A stretch of 64,000 nt of DNA from Collinsella aerofaciens (GCF_028206795.1 NZ_JAQLFJ010000006.1:123116-187115), one strand, 5' to 3'; positions 47,195 to 56,470 are shown, counted from the stretch's first letter. Notes: generated from the letters alone by a model not told the origin. Numbers and translations: made by a program.

Positions 47195-48870
47195 TGAAGG
47201 AGCTTTCCGAGGTCCTGCAGGATTGGGAGGCCGTGATCGGCCTGGAGATCCATACCGAGCTCACCGCACTCGATACCAAGATGTTCTGCAACTGCAAGCT
47301 CAGCCACGATGACGAGCCCAACGCCAACGTGTGCCCGGTGTGCCTGGGCCTGCCCGGCGCTCTGCCGGTGCCCAACAAGCGCGCCATCGAAAGCATCGTC
47401 AAGGCCGGTCTCGCCACCAACTGCGAGATCCAGCGCCACTCGATGTTCTACCGCAAGCACTACTTCTATCCCGATATGGCCAAGAACTTCCAGACCACGC
47501 AGGGCCCGGTCGCCTTTGCCATGTACGGCCACCTGGATCTTGATGTGACCGGTCGCGGTGCCGCCGAGCGCCCCGACTGCGCGTTTGGCGAGGCCGAGGC
47601 CCAGAGTCTGGCGAGCGCCTCGGCCAACGCCGAGGGCCTGTCCACGTCCATGACGTCGACCATGCGCGAGGGCAATCAGCGTGCCGGCCATCTGGCCAGC
47701 TATGATGCGTCCAACCTGCAGATGCCCGAGCGTCGCGAGGACGGTTCCTACACGGTGCCCATTCGCATCCTGCGCATCCATATGGAAGAGGACGCCGCCA
47801 AGATGGTGCACGTGGGCGGTGCCGAGGGCCGCATTACCGCCGCGGCCGAGTCGCTCGTCGACTACAACCGCTGCGGCACGCCTTTGATTGAGCTCGTGAC
47901 TGAGCCCGATCTGCGCACGCCCGAGGAGGCTCGCCTGTTTATGGAGAAGCTCCGCCGCATTTTTGTGACGCTGGGCATTTCGGACTGCTCCATGGAGAAG
48001 GGTTCCATGCGCTGCGACGGCAACGTGTCGCTGCGTCGCCGCGGCGAGACCAAGCTGGGCACCAAGACCGAGCTCAAGAACCTCAACTCGTTTAAGAGCC
48101 TGCACGACGGCCTTGCCTACGAGATCTGCCGCCAGGCCGAGGTGCTCGAGGAGGGCGGCATCATCTATCAGGAGACCCGCCACTGGGAGCCCAGCCGCAA
48201 GCGCACCGTGGTCATGCGTGTGAAGGAGACGGCCGACGACTATCGTCTGTTCCCCGACCCCGACCTGGCGCCGTTCGATCTGGACGACGAGTTCATCGAC
48301 CGCTGCCGTGGCGAGATTCCCGAGCTGCCCGATGCCAAGCGCGCCCGTTTTGAGGCCGACTTTGGCATTAAGACGGCCGATGCCGAGCAGATTGCCGGCG
48401 ACCCGGAGTTTGCCGAGTTCTTTGAGGCCGCCGCTGCCGGTATGGCTGGCAAGGAGGCCCAGACGGTCGCGAACCTGCTGGTCAACGAGATGATTGCTTA
48501 CCTTAAGGGCGCGGGTGTGTCGTTGACTGAGTCCGGCATCGCGCCGGCTCAGGTGGCGGCGCTTGCCAAGCTGCTCGCGACCGATGCCATCAGCTCCAAC
48601 CAGGCGCACGAGGTCTTTGAGGCCATGGCCCAGACCGGCGACGACCCCAACAAGATTGTCGACGAGCGCGGCATGCGTCAGGTGAGCGATGCCGGCGCGC
48701 TGCAGCCGATCGTGGACGAGGTGCTGGCAAACTGTGCCGATCAGGCGCAGCAGTATCGTGACGGCAACCAGAAGGTCATCGGGTTCCTTGTGGGCCAGTG
48801 CATGAAGGCGAGCCGTGGCAAGGGCAACCCGAAACTCTTCAACGAGTTGCTGAGAACGTCGCTCTCGTAA
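47194..48870 (+). CDS. gatB: GatB, tRNA-binding subunit of the amidotransferase
   Basis: A 558-residue protein with the GatB catalytic cradle (VIGLEIHTEL near the start, CNCKLSHDDEPNANVCPVCLG with the zinc-site Cys) and the C-terminal tail domain that grips tRNA. It transfers ammonia to misacylated Glu-tRNA(Gln) or Asp-tRNA(Asn). A tail of about 60 residues beyond the usual length appears in the YqeY-like end. GGAGGCGAG precedes the ATG. Last gene of gatCAB. Confidence 0.95.
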   Translation: MKELSEVLQDWEAVIGLEIHTELTALDTKMFCNCKLSHDDEPNANVCPVCLGLPGALPVPNKRAIESIVKAGLATNCEIQRHSMFYRKHYFYPDMAKNFQTTQGPVAFAMYGHLDLDVTGRGAAERPDCAFGEAEAQSLASASANAEGLSTSMTSTMREGNQRAGHLASYDASNLQMPERREDGSYTVPIRILRIHMEEDAAKMVHVGGAEGRITAAAESLVDYNRCGTPLIELVTEPDLRTPEEARLFMEKLRRIFVTLGISDCSMEKGSMRCDGNVSLRRRGETKLGTKTELKNLNSFKSLHDGLAYEICRQAEVLEEGGIIYQETRHWEPSRKRTVVMRVKETADDYRLFPDPDLAPFDLDDEFIDRCRGEIPELPDAKRARFEADFGIKTADAEQIAGDPEFAEFFEAAAAGMAGKEAQTVANLLVNEMIAYLKGAGVSLTESGIAPAQVAALAKLLATDAISSNQAHEVFEAMAQTGDDPNKIVDERGMRQVSDAGALQPIVDEVLANCADQAQQYRDGNQKVIGFLVGQCMKASRGKGNPKLFNELLRTSLS

Positions 48871-49014
48871 GCGGGAACCGAGGGGCTCCGGCAGGGCGGG
48901 TGCTTCCTCAAAATCTCAAACAGTCCTGCGCAAGACGAAGGCCACATTAAGTGGCCTTCTTTGCGTGCGGAACTCATTTTGAGCAAGCACCCGCCCTGCC
49001 GGGGCTCCCGGGTT
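48871..49014. repeat. long nested inverted repeat after gatB
   Basis: An outer palindrome pairs roughly 48886-48914 with 48976-49004 (about 29 bases, two mismatches). Inside it sits a terminator-like hairpin GAAGGCCAC/GTGGCCTTC (48937-48959) followed by TTTG. The whole starts just after the gatB stop. Confidence 0.8.
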
Positions 49015-49063
49015 CTGCAACGACTCGGCCGTTCGGGTCAGGTAGGCTGGATTGAATTTGGTG

Positions 49064-49096
49064 AATGAGGGCGCCGTTGGCGCCCTCATTATTTAT
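49064..49096. terminator. hairpin between gatB and the araC-type gene
   Basis: Perfect 12-base stem (49064-49075 with 49079-49090), GTT loop, AT-rich on both sides. It probably ends the minus-strand AraC gene, whose stop is at 49093, and may act both ways. Confidence 0.75.
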
Positions 49097-50091
49097 AAAT
49101 GTTGGGAACGCCAAGCGGTGGGGGTGGTGCCGGTGTGTTGCTTGAAGGCTTGGGCGAAGGCGGCCTGCTGAGGGTAGCCTAGACGCTCTGCCACCTGCGC
49201 TATCGTGAGCGAGCTATCGGCCAAAAGGTCCTGTGCTCGCTCCATACGGCGTCTGCGAATGTAGGCGCCCAGGGACTCGCCAGTTTGGGCCTTAAAGGTG
49301 GCGCATAGCTTGGAGCGGCTTGTGTAGAGCCTCTCGGCCACCTCGTTGATACCCACACGCCTGCCTTTGTCGAGCGCACGCTCAATCATTGCCGTTGCTT
49401 CTTCGGCAATGGTTATGCTGACGCGTGTGTCTGCCGCCTGCCGCGCCTGCTTGTGGGCCGCGCGTGAGCATGCGAGTTCGGCGACCATAGCCTCCACGAT
49501 GCCCTGCATATAGACGTGTCCGCCTACGGTGCGGGCGCGTTCCTCGTTAATCCGACGCAGCGTGTGGCAGATGGCGGACGTCGCCTCCTCGTGCCATGAC
49601 TCGGCAAACGCCTCAAAGACCCCCGCGAACTCGGTGGGATAGCGGTGCTCCAGTTCGTCAAAATATCCAGGCAAAAAGAGGACCGAGCGCGAGTGGTAGA
49701 GCTGCCCTGCAAACAGCGGGCTTAGCTCCTCACCGCAGCTATCTTGGATAAAGCTGCAGACTGCGCTGCTCGGCCACGGCCCACGCAGCGGCTTGAGGTT
49801 CGCAGGCGTTATGCCGGCTTCGGGCATGCACATGAGCGTGGGCGCGCTGACCTCGCTCACGCACGCGTACGGTTCGGGCGTGTATTCGGCTAGGTGCATG
49901 TTGTGCGTCGGGGTAATGAAATGCTCCATGACGATGCAGGTGGGGGAGAGGGGCATGATCCATGCGCGTCCGTGCGCCCGATCGTTTGCCACCTCGCCGG
50001 TAAAGATGGCACCATTGCCGGAGAACTCCAAGCCAAACTGCTCAAACTGCGGTGCGTAGAGCTCGGTTATATCGGTTGCCGCCCGCCGCAT
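49093..50091 (-). CDS. AraC-family transcriptional regulator
   Basis: A 332-residue regulator. The C-terminal two-helix-turn-helix AraC domain is clear (INEVAERLYTSRSKLCATFK, then SLTIAQVAERLGYPQQAAF and GTTPTAWR). The N-terminal 200 residues form a sensing region with no family I can name. Candidate starts are ATG 50091 and ATG 50112; the first keeps the best match to a ribosome site (GAAGGGGA). It is divergent from the ABC pair at 50212, which it most likely controls, as YbtA-type regulators do for siderophore uptake genes. Confidence 0.85.
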   Translation of the reverse strand: MRRAATDITELYAPQFEQFGLEFSGNGAIFTGEVANDRAHGRAWIMPLSPTCIVMEHFITPTHNMHLAEYTPEPYACVSEVSAPTLMCMPEAGITPANLKPLRGPWPSSAVCSFIQDSCGEELSPLFAGQLYHSRSVLFLPGYFDELEHRYPTEFAGVFEAFAESWHEEATSAICHTLRRINEERARTVGGHVYMQGIVEAMVAELACSRAAHKQARQAADTRVSITIAEEATAMIERALDKGRRVGINEVAERLYTSRSKLCATFKAQTGESLGAYIRRRRMERAQDLLADSSLTIAQVAERLGYPQQAAFAQAFKQHTGTTPTAWRSQHL

Positions 50092-50211
50092 TTTCAATAG
50101 CGTCCCCTTCATTTGCGAAAACGTCCACGCCTGGCCCAATTGTGTGCCTTGGCTAACACGCCCATGATAAGTTTCTTACGGTTAACTCTCAAGCCGTTAG
50201 AAAGGAATCTC

Positions 50212-52035
50212 ATGGCAAAGGGATCAAAAAAGGAAGGCGGCGGCATCGGCGAGCTACTTGCATATGCCGGTGACCGCAAATTCCTAACGTATTTGGGCAT
50301 GGCCCTCTCGGCGTTCTCGCAGCTGCTGAGCTTTGGCCCGTACGTGTGCATCTGGCTTGTTGCGCGAGACCTGATCGCCGTGGCGCCCAACTGGAGCGAG
50401 GCCGCCGACATCGCGATGTATGGTTGGTGGGCTGTCGGTTTTGCCCTGGCAAGCATCGTGGTCTATTTCGTGGGACTCATGTGCACGCACCTGTCCGCGT
50501 TTCGCTGCGCATCCAATATCCGCAAGACCACGAGCGAGCATCTGCTTAAGCTGCCGCTCGGCTACTTTGACACGCACGCCACCGGTGAGCTGCGCCGTAT
50601 CGTAGACGGATGCGCCGCCTCCACCGAGACCCTGCTCGCGCACATGCTGCCCGATATCGCCGGTGCCACCGCCATGGTCGTGGGCCTGCTTGTGCTGCTA
50701 TTTGCCCTCGATTGGCGTTTGGGCGCGGCATGCTTAATCTCGGTCGTCGTTTCGTTTTGCGCCATGGCCACCATGATGAGCGGCAAGGGCGCCGAGTTTA
50801 TGAAGGCTTACATGGGCGCGCTGGTCAAGATGAACAAGACCGGCACCGAATACGTACGCGGCATTCCCGTGGTCAAGGTATTCCAGCAGACGGTCTACTC
50901 CTTTAAGGCTTTCCACGATGCGATCGCCGAATACGCCGACATGGCGCAAAACTATGCGGGTACGTTTTGCCGAGGTCCGCAGGTGCTCAACCTTACCGCA
51001 CTCAATGGCCTCGTGGCATTTCTTTTGCCTGTGGCGCTGCTGCTGGCGCCGAGCGAGACGGACTTCGCGCACTTTATGGTCAATTTTACGTTTTACGCGA
51101 TCTTTTCGGCCGTGGTGCCGACGGCCATGACCAAGCTTATGTTTGTGGGCGAGGCGTCTCAGATGAGTGCCGATTCGCTGGCTCGCATCCGAAGCGTTAT
51201 GGATTCCAAGCAGCTCTCCGTGCCCGCTCAACCCAAGCACCCCGCTGGCAGCGATGTGCGCTTTGAGGACGTGAGCTTTACCTACGAGGGTGCTGAGGCG
51301 CCTGCCGTCAACAATGTGAGCTTTAACGTTTCCGCAGGTAGCACCCTCGCGCTGGTTGGTCCCTCGGGCGGCGGTAAGTCGACCTGCGCAAGCCTGATCC
51401 CGCGTTTTTGGGATGTTTCCTCGGGTCGTGTGCTCGTGGGCGGCGTAGACGTTCGCGACATGGACCCGCACGAGCTCATGGATCAGGTCGCCTTTGTGTT
51501 TCAGACCAACCAGCTGTTCCGCCAAACACTTGCCGATAACGTGCGCGCCTCCAAGCCTGGGGCCACTGACGACGAAGTGCGCGCGGCCCTCTCCGCGGCC
51601 CAGTGCGACGATATCGTGGCCAAGCTCCCGCAGGGCATCAATACCATGCTCGGCGCCGGCGGGGCGTACCTTTCGGGCGGCGAGGTCCAGCGTGTGGCGC
51701 TCGCCCGCGCAATCCTTAAGGACGCGCCTATCGTGGTGCTCGACGAGGCCACGGCCTTCGCCGACCCCGAGAACGAGGCGCTCATCCAGCGTGCCTTTAG
51801 CAAGCTGGCGGCGGGTCGCACAGTCATTATGATCGCGCACCGACTCTCGACTGTAGTGGGCGCAGACCAAATCGTGGTGCTCAACCGGGGCAGCGTGCAG
51901 GAGTCGGGTACCCATGCTGAGTTGCTGTCCCAAAACGGTCTATACGCCAAGATGTGGGCCGAATACGAACAGGCCGCGAGCTGGAAGATCACTGCTGCCG
52001 CGGATGCCGCCGTCACGAAGGGAGGCGAGGCCTAA
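50212..52035 (+). CDS. ABC exporter-fold half-transporter, possible siderophore importer subunit 1
   Basis: A 607-residue membrane-ATPase fusion: six helices, Walker A GPSGGGKST, signature LSGGE, and Walker B IVVLDEATAFADPENE. I associate the AFADPENE variant and the AraC neighbour with YbtP/IrtA-type systems that import iron-siderophores with an exporter fold, but drug export cannot be excluded. I chose the ATG at 50212 after GAAAGG. It abuts the second half-transporter with no gap. Confidence 0.88.
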   Translation: MAKGSKKEGGGIGELLAYAGDRKFLTYLGMALSAFSQLLSFGPYVCIWLVARDLIAVAPNWSEAADIAMYGWWAVGFALASIVVYFVGLMCTHLSAFRCASNIRKTTSEHLLKLPLGYFDTHATGELRRIVDGCAASTETLLAHMLPDIAGATAMVVGLLVLLFALDWRLGAACLISVVVSFCAMATMMSGKGAEFMKAYMGALVKMNKTGTEYVRGIPVVKVFQQTVYSFKAFHDAIAEYADMAQNYAGTFCRGPQVLNLTALNGLVAFLLPVALLLAPSETDFAHFMVNFTFYAIFSAVVPTAMTKLMFVGEASQMSADSLARIRSVMDSKQLSVPAQPKHPAGSDVRFEDVSFTYEGAEAPAVNNVSFNVSAGSTLALVGPSGGGKSTCASLIPRFWDVSSGRVLVGGVDVRDMDPHELMDQVAFVFQTNQLFRQTLADNVRASKPGATDDEVRAALSAAQCDDIVAKLPQGINTMLGAGGAYLSGGEVQRVALARAILKDAPIVVLDEATAFADPENEALIQRAFSKLAAGRTVIMIAHRLSTVVGADQIVVLNRGSVQESGTHAELLSQNGLYAKMWAEYEQAASWKITAAADAAVTKGGEA

Positions 52036-53793
52036 ATGTTCGCCTCATTCCAAAAGAAGTATTTCCTATCCGATAAAGGCGTCGCCGGCGTAAAACGCGG
52101 CATTTTCTGGACCGCGCTCACCAATCTTATTACCATGGCCGGCATGGGCTTATTGTTCCTGGTCATGGCCGGTTTTGTCGAACATCTCGCTCATGGGGCC
52201 GACCTGCCGGATGCACTGCCCATCGTGGGTGGTCTCGTTATCTTCTTTGTGCTGCTCTTTGCCTCTAACTGGCAGCAGTATTACTACACCTACTGCATCT
52301 TTTACGAGGAGTGCGGCAAGCAGCGTATGGAGATTGCCGAGCGCTTGCGCAAGCTGCCGCTGTCGTTTTTTGGCCGTCGTGATCTGGCCGATTTAACCGA
52401 GACCATCATGGGCGACGTCCAGGCCATGGAGCACGCCTACAGCCACGTGCTGGGAGAGCTTTGGGGTGCCATCATCGCAAGCGCCATTGTGTTCGTGGCG
52501 TCGCTGTTCTTTTGCTGGCAGCTGGCGATCGCGGCGTTTTGGAGCGTGCCCGTTGCCTTTGCCGTGCTGTATCTGACACGCGGCCCCATGACCCCGGTGT
52601 TCGACCATGTGCGTGCCGAGAAGGTCAAGGTCACCGAGGCGATTCAAGAGACGCTCGACTGTGCGCGGGAGATCCGTGCCACCAACCAGGAGGCTCATTA
52701 TCTTGAGGGACTCAACGCCGTGATCGATGCCGAGGAGCGCGAGACCACCAGAGGCGAGCTCGCCAATGGGCTTTTGGTCAACTCCGCCTTTGCCATCCTG
52801 CGCCTGGGGATTGCCACCACGTTGGTCACGGGCGCTGCGATGGTCGCCTCCGGCCAGGTCGACTTTTTGATGATGTTTGCCTTCCTGCTTATGGTGAGCC
52901 GCATCTATGCGCCCTTTGATCAGGCGCTGATGCTGATGTCCGAGCTGTTTGCCGCCGAGTCGTCGGCCAAGCGCATGTGTTCCATCATGGAAGAGCCCGT
53001 GGCGCGGGGCAGCGAGCAGTTTGAGCCCGTAGGCCACGATGTGGTGTTCGATCACGTGGCATTTGGCTATGGTGCGGGCGAGGACGGCCGCGCCGGCGAG
53101 AAAGTTCTTACCGATGTGAGCTTTACCGCCAAGGAAGGCGAGGTCACGGCACTGGTCGGTCCTTCGGGCTCCGGTAAGTCCACGGTGAGCCGCCTGGCCG
53201 CGCGCTTTTGGGACGCCACCGAAGGCACGGTCACCGTGGGCGGCGTGGATGTTGCGAGCGTGGATCCCGAGGTGCTGCTGCGCGACTACGCCATTGTGTT
53301 CCAAGACGTGCTGCTCTTTGACGACACGGTGATGGGAAACATCCGCCTTGGCCGTCGCGATGCCACCGATGAGGAAGTGCTTGCCGCCGCGCGTGCCGCC
53401 AACTGCGACGAGTTTGTAAGCCGCATGCCGCAGGGCTACGACACCATGATCGGCGAGAACGGGTCTAAGCTCTCCGGCGGCGAGCGCCAGCGCATCTCAA
53501 TCGCCCGTGCGCTGCTCAAAGACGCGCCGATTGTGTTGCTGGACGAGGCGACGGCGAGCTTGGATGTAGAGAACGAGACCGTGGTGCAGCAGGCGCTCTC
53601 CCGCCTGCTCGCGGGCAAGACGGTTATCGTGATCGCCCACCGTATGCGTACGGTGGAAAATGCCGACAAAATCGTTGTACTCAAGGATGGTGTGGTTGCC
53701 GAGCAGGGCACTCCGGCGCAGCTCAAGGCGGCAGGTGGAGAATTCGCCCGCATGGTGGCGCTGCAAAAGGAAGCAGCTACCTGGCAGCTGTAA
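52036..53793 (+). CDS. ABC exporter-fold half-transporter, subunit 2
   Basis: A 585-residue partner of the preceding protein, with Walker A GPSGSGKST, signature LSGGE and Walker B IVLLDEATASLD; both ATPase sites look catalytically intact. The ATG directly follows the stop of the upstream gene, with AAGGGAGG inside that gene's end. The pair would form a heterodimer. The substrate is unproven; iron-siderophore uptake is an attractive guess given nearby iron genes. Confidence 0.88.
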   Translation: MFASFQKKYFLSDKGVAGVKRGIFWTALTNLITMAGMGLLFLVMAGFVEHLAHGADLPDALPIVGGLVIFFVLLFASNWQQYYYTYCIFYEECGKQRMEIAERLRKLPLSFFGRRDLADLTETIMGDVQAMEHAYSHVLGELWGAIIASAIVFVASLFFCWQLAIAAFWSVPVAFAVLYLTRGPMTPVFDHVRAEKVKVTEAIQETLDCAREIRATNQEAHYLEGLNAVIDAEERETTRGELANGLLVNSAFAILRLGIATTLVTGAAMVASGQVDFLMMFAFLLMVSRIYAPFDQALMLMSELFAAESSAKRMCSIMEEPVARGSEQFEPVGHDVVFDHVAFGYGAGEDGRAGEKVLTDVSFTAKEGEVTALVGPSGSGKSTVSRLAARFWDATEGTVTVGGVDVASVDPEVLLRDYAIVFQDVLLFDDTVMGNIRLGRRDATDEEVLAAARAANCDEFVSRMPQGYDTMIGENGSKLSGGERQRISIARALLKDAPIVLLDEATASLDVENETVVQQALSRLLAGKTVIVIAHRMRTVENADKIVVLKDGVVAEQGTPAQLKAAGGEFARMVALQKEAATWQL

Positions 53794-53797
53794 GAAG

Positions 53798-53822
53798 GGG
53801 CAAAGGGACAGTCCCTTTGTCA
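53798..53822. terminator. small hairpin after the ABC pair
   Basis: CAAAGGGA pairs with TCCCTTTG across CAG, just before the next promoter. Weak terminator at best. Confidence 0.4.
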
Positions 53823-53824
53823 CA

Positions 53825-53880
53825 TTGACAATCGGTTACTCCGCATCGTTAATTTTCAAAAGGTTAGCCATGGCTGACCT
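53825..53880 (+). promoter_or_regulatory. promoter and palindromic operator of the fez-like genes
   Basis: TTGACA (53825-53830), 17-base spacer, GTTAAT (53848-53853). A 20-base palindrome with one mismatch, AGGTTAGCCATGGCTGACCT (53861-53880), covers the expected start site. Its GGTTAG half-sites resemble DtxR/IdeR boxes but with wider spacing. The spacer is almost identical to that before feoA. Confidence 0.65.
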
Positions 53881-53987
53881 AGATAGTTAGATAAAACTGA
53901 GATATTTCAAAGCGTGCTCGAGCAAACTTGTTTACTCGGGTGCTGAGGCACCGTGCCGCGTCCAATGCGGCAAAAGGGAGAGACATC

Positions 53988-54233
53988 ATGAAGAAGTCCA
54001 CGTTCAACACCCTGCTTGTTGGTGGCGGTTTTCTGCTTGGTACGGCTGGCATCAAGCTGCTCACCAGCGCTCCGGTAAAGAACGCCTGCGTGCAGGGTAT
54101 CGCGTGCGGCATGCGCATCAAGAACGGCTACCAGGACATGGTCGAGCAGGCCAAGGCTAATGTCGACGACATGGTTGCCGAGGCGGCCTACATCACCCAG
54201 AGCGAGGCCGCTGCTGACGAGGCAGCCGAGTAA
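53988..54233 (+). CDS. small Gly-rich membrane-associated protein (DUF6110-like, FezA candidate)
   Basis: An 81-residue protein. A Gly-zipper-like hydrophobic start (LLVGGGFLLGTAGIKLLTS) is followed by an amphipathic helix and an acidic tail. It resembles the DUF6110 family of small proteins encoded before P1B-type ATPases in gut anaerobes. In Clostridioides difficile a small membrane protein (FezA) precedes the ferrosome ATPase FezB; equivalence here is inference. GGGAGAG precedes the ATG. It ends 18 bases before the ATPase and shares its promoter. Confidence 0.7.
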   Translation: MKKSTFNTLLVGGGFLLGTAGIKLLTSAPVKNACVQGIACGMRIKNGYQDMVEQAKANVDDMVAEAAYITQSEAAADEAAE

Positions 54234-54251
54234 CGCTCCCAGGCACAAACT

Positions 54252-56327
54252 ATGAGATTCTCGATTATCAGCGAGATCCCCGGCAGGACCCGTCTTCAAT
54301 TGGCGGGTCCTGTGCCAGAGAGCGATCTCGATGCACTTCTTAAGCTCAGCGGCGATATCGACGGCGTGCACAAGGTGCGCGTATATGGCCGTATTGGCCA
54401 GATGGCGCTCGAATACGACGAGCCACGTCGCGCGAGCGTGCTCGACGCCTTGGGCGCACTCGATGCTCAAGCTATCGCCGATGCCAAGTCGGGCTATGTG
54501 ATGCAGCTTGAGCCGCGCAAGCACAAACTCGTTATGGACCTGGCGACACTCGTCGGCGCCCACTACGCGCGCCGCTGGTTCTTGCCGACGCCTCTGCGTG
54601 CGGTGTTTGTCGTGGCCGGTTACATGGCATTTTTGCGCGCTGCCCTTCATGAGCTGGCGCAGCCGCGCCTGACCGTTCCCGTGCTCGACGCTTCGGCCAT
54701 CGGCATTTCGTTCGTCAAGCGTGATGTCGACACCGCGGGCCAGACAATGTTCCTGCTCAACGTGGGCGAGCTGCTCGAGGACTACACCCGCGCCATGAGC
54801 GAAAACGAGCTCATCAACTCGCTGCTCGATGTGCCCGACAAGGCGCAAAAGGTCGTCGGCGACACCGAGGTAAGCGTTGCCGCCACCGAGCTCGAGCACG
54901 GCGACTTGGTCGCCGTGCGCACCGGCATGTCCATCTGCATCGACGGTGTTGTCGAGCAGGGGAGCGCTATGGTCAACCAGGCGACCCTGACCGGCGAGCC
55001 GCTGGCCGTCGAGCGCAGCGTGGGCGACGACGTGTTCGCCGGTACCGTCGTGGAAGACGGCGGCATCTTGGTGCGCGTGCGCGCCAATACGGCGCAAACC
55101 AAACTGCGCTCAATCGTCTCGCTCGTGCAGACGGCCGACTCGCTCAAGTCCGAGGGCCAGTCGCATATGGAGGACCTTGCCAACAAGATCGTCCCGTGGA
55201 ACTTCCTGCTCGCGGGCCTGGTTGCGCTTACTACCCGCAGCCTCATCAAGACCTCGGCGGCACTGATGGTCGACTACTCGTGCGCACTCAAGCTCACGGG
55301 TTCCGTTGCCGTCATGACCGCTATGAGCGATGCTGCCAAGATGGGCGTCATGGTCAAGGGCGCGAAGTACTTTGAGTCGTTTGCCAAGGCCGACACCATT
55401 GTGTTTGACAAGACCGGCACGCTTACCGAGGCGCAGCCGCGTCTTGCCTGCGTGCTCACCACCGATGGCTGGAGCGAGGACGAGGTCCTGCGCCTTTCCG
55501 CTTGCTTGGAGGAGCATTTTCCGCATCCGGTGGCGCGTGCCGTGGTCAATGCGGCACGCGAGCGTGGGCTCGAGCACCGCGAGCGCCATGCTGCTGTCGA
55601 ATACATCGTGGCGCACGGCATCGCTTCGTCCATTGAAGGGCGTCGCGCGATTATCGGCTCGGCGCACTTTGTATTTGAGGACGAGGGTGCGCAGCTCGAG
55701 TCCGACATCAAGGAGCAAATCGAGCTCCAGATGCAAGGCCTGTCGCCGCTGTATCTGGCGGTCGACGGCAAGGTCGTCGGCGTGCTCGGCATCGAGGATC
55801 CGCTCAAGCCCGGCGTCCGTGAGGCCATCGCCGACCTACATGCGCTGGGCGTCAAGCATGTCGTTATGCTCACGGGCGATTCGGAGCGCACGGCCGAGCG
55901 CATTGCGCGCGAGGCGGGTGTCGACGAGTTTAAGGCCGAGCTGCTGCCCGAGGACAAGTACGCCTATGTGGAGCGCATTAAGGGTGAGGGGCGCCACGTT
56001 GCCATGGTGGGCGACGGCGTCAACGATTCGCCGGCACTCGGTTTGGCCGACGTGGGGCTGGCAATGGGTGGCGGAAGCGACATCGCCAAGGAGGTCGCCG
56101 ATATCATCCTGACCGACACGGATCTGGCCGCGATCGTGCGTTTGCGCCGCATGAGCCAGGGCCTCATTGATCGTCTGACGAGCTCCTACTCTAAGGTGAT
56201 GCTCACCAACTCGGCGCTGTTGGCATTGGGTATTACCGGCGTGATTACCCCGCAGACGTCGTCACTGCTGCACAACGGCTCGACGATTGCCTACAGCCTG
56301 AGCAACGCGAAGGCTTACCTGCGTTAG
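54252..56327 (+). CDS. P1B-type heavy-metal ATPase, FezB-like (P1B-6 candidate)
   Basis: A 691-residue P-type ATPase. The N-terminus has PGRTRL (residues 10-15) in an HMA_2-like domain without a CxxC metal site. The sixth-helix motif is SCALK (Cys344) rather than CPC, the phosphorylation site is DKTGT at Asp386, and the hinge is MVGDGVNDSPAL. An SC-type motif and the PGR-rich start fit the P1B-6 group that includes FezB, which loads iron into ferrosome compartments; iron export is an alternative. Follows the small FezA-like gene under an iron-box-like operator. Confidence 0.82.
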   Translation: MRFSIISEIPGRTRLQLAGPVPESDLDALLKLSGDIDGVHKVRVYGRIGQMALEYDEPRRASVLDALGALDAQAIADAKSGYVMQLEPRKHKLVMDLATLVGAHYARRWFLPTPLRAVFVVAGYMAFLRAALHELAQPRLTVPVLDASAIGISFVKRDVDTAGQTMFLLNVGELLEDYTRAMSENELINSLLDVPDKAQKVVGDTEVSVAATELEHGDLVAVRTGMSICIDGVVEQGSAMVNQATLTGEPLAVERSVGDDVFAGTVVEDGGILVRVRANTAQTKLRSIVSLVQTADSLKSEGQSHMEDLANKIVPWNFLLAGLVALTTRSLIKTSAALMVDYSCALKLTGSVAVMTAMSDAAKMGVMVKGAKYFESFAKADTIVFDKTGTLTEAQPRLACVLTTDGWSEDEVLRLSACLEEHFPHPVARAVVNAARERGLEHRERHAAVEYIVAHGIASSIEGRRAIIGSAHFVFEDEGAQLESDIKEQIELQMQGLSPLYLAVDGKVVGVLGIEDPLKPGVREAIADLHALGVKHVVMLTGDSERTAERIAREAGVDEFKAELLPEDKYAYVERIKGEGRHVAMVGDGVNDSPALGLADVGLAMGGGSDIAKEVADIILTDTDLAAIVRLRRMSQGLIDRLTSSYSKVMLTNSALLALGITGVITPQTSSLLHNGSTIAYSLSNAKAYLR

Positions 56328-56401
56328 CAGACGTGTTCGCCCACGTTATCTGGCCTGCGCCCAGACGGCATTGGTGTCGTCTGGGCGCGGACCTTTTGCA
56401 T

Positions 56402-56450
56402 TTGACCATTTGCTAGCTTCTCTATATAGTGTTGCTAGCGGTGCTAGCAA
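56402..56450 (+). promoter_or_regulatory. promoter and operator of the RHH/PIN toxin-antitoxin module
   Basis: TTGACC (56402-56407), 17-base spacer, TATAGT (56425-56430). A perfect palindrome TTGCTAGC-N3-GCTAGCAA (56432-56450) covers the start site, and another TTTGCTAGC half-site lies in the spacer. This is what an autorepressing RHH antitoxin would bind. Confidence 0.8.
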
Positions 56451-56470
56451 TTGAAGGGAGCGGGATCAAC

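Noticed and set aside
53861..53887. Short ATG frame (MADLDS) in the fez promoter region
   Set aside because: Six codons lying within the palindromic operator; not a gene.
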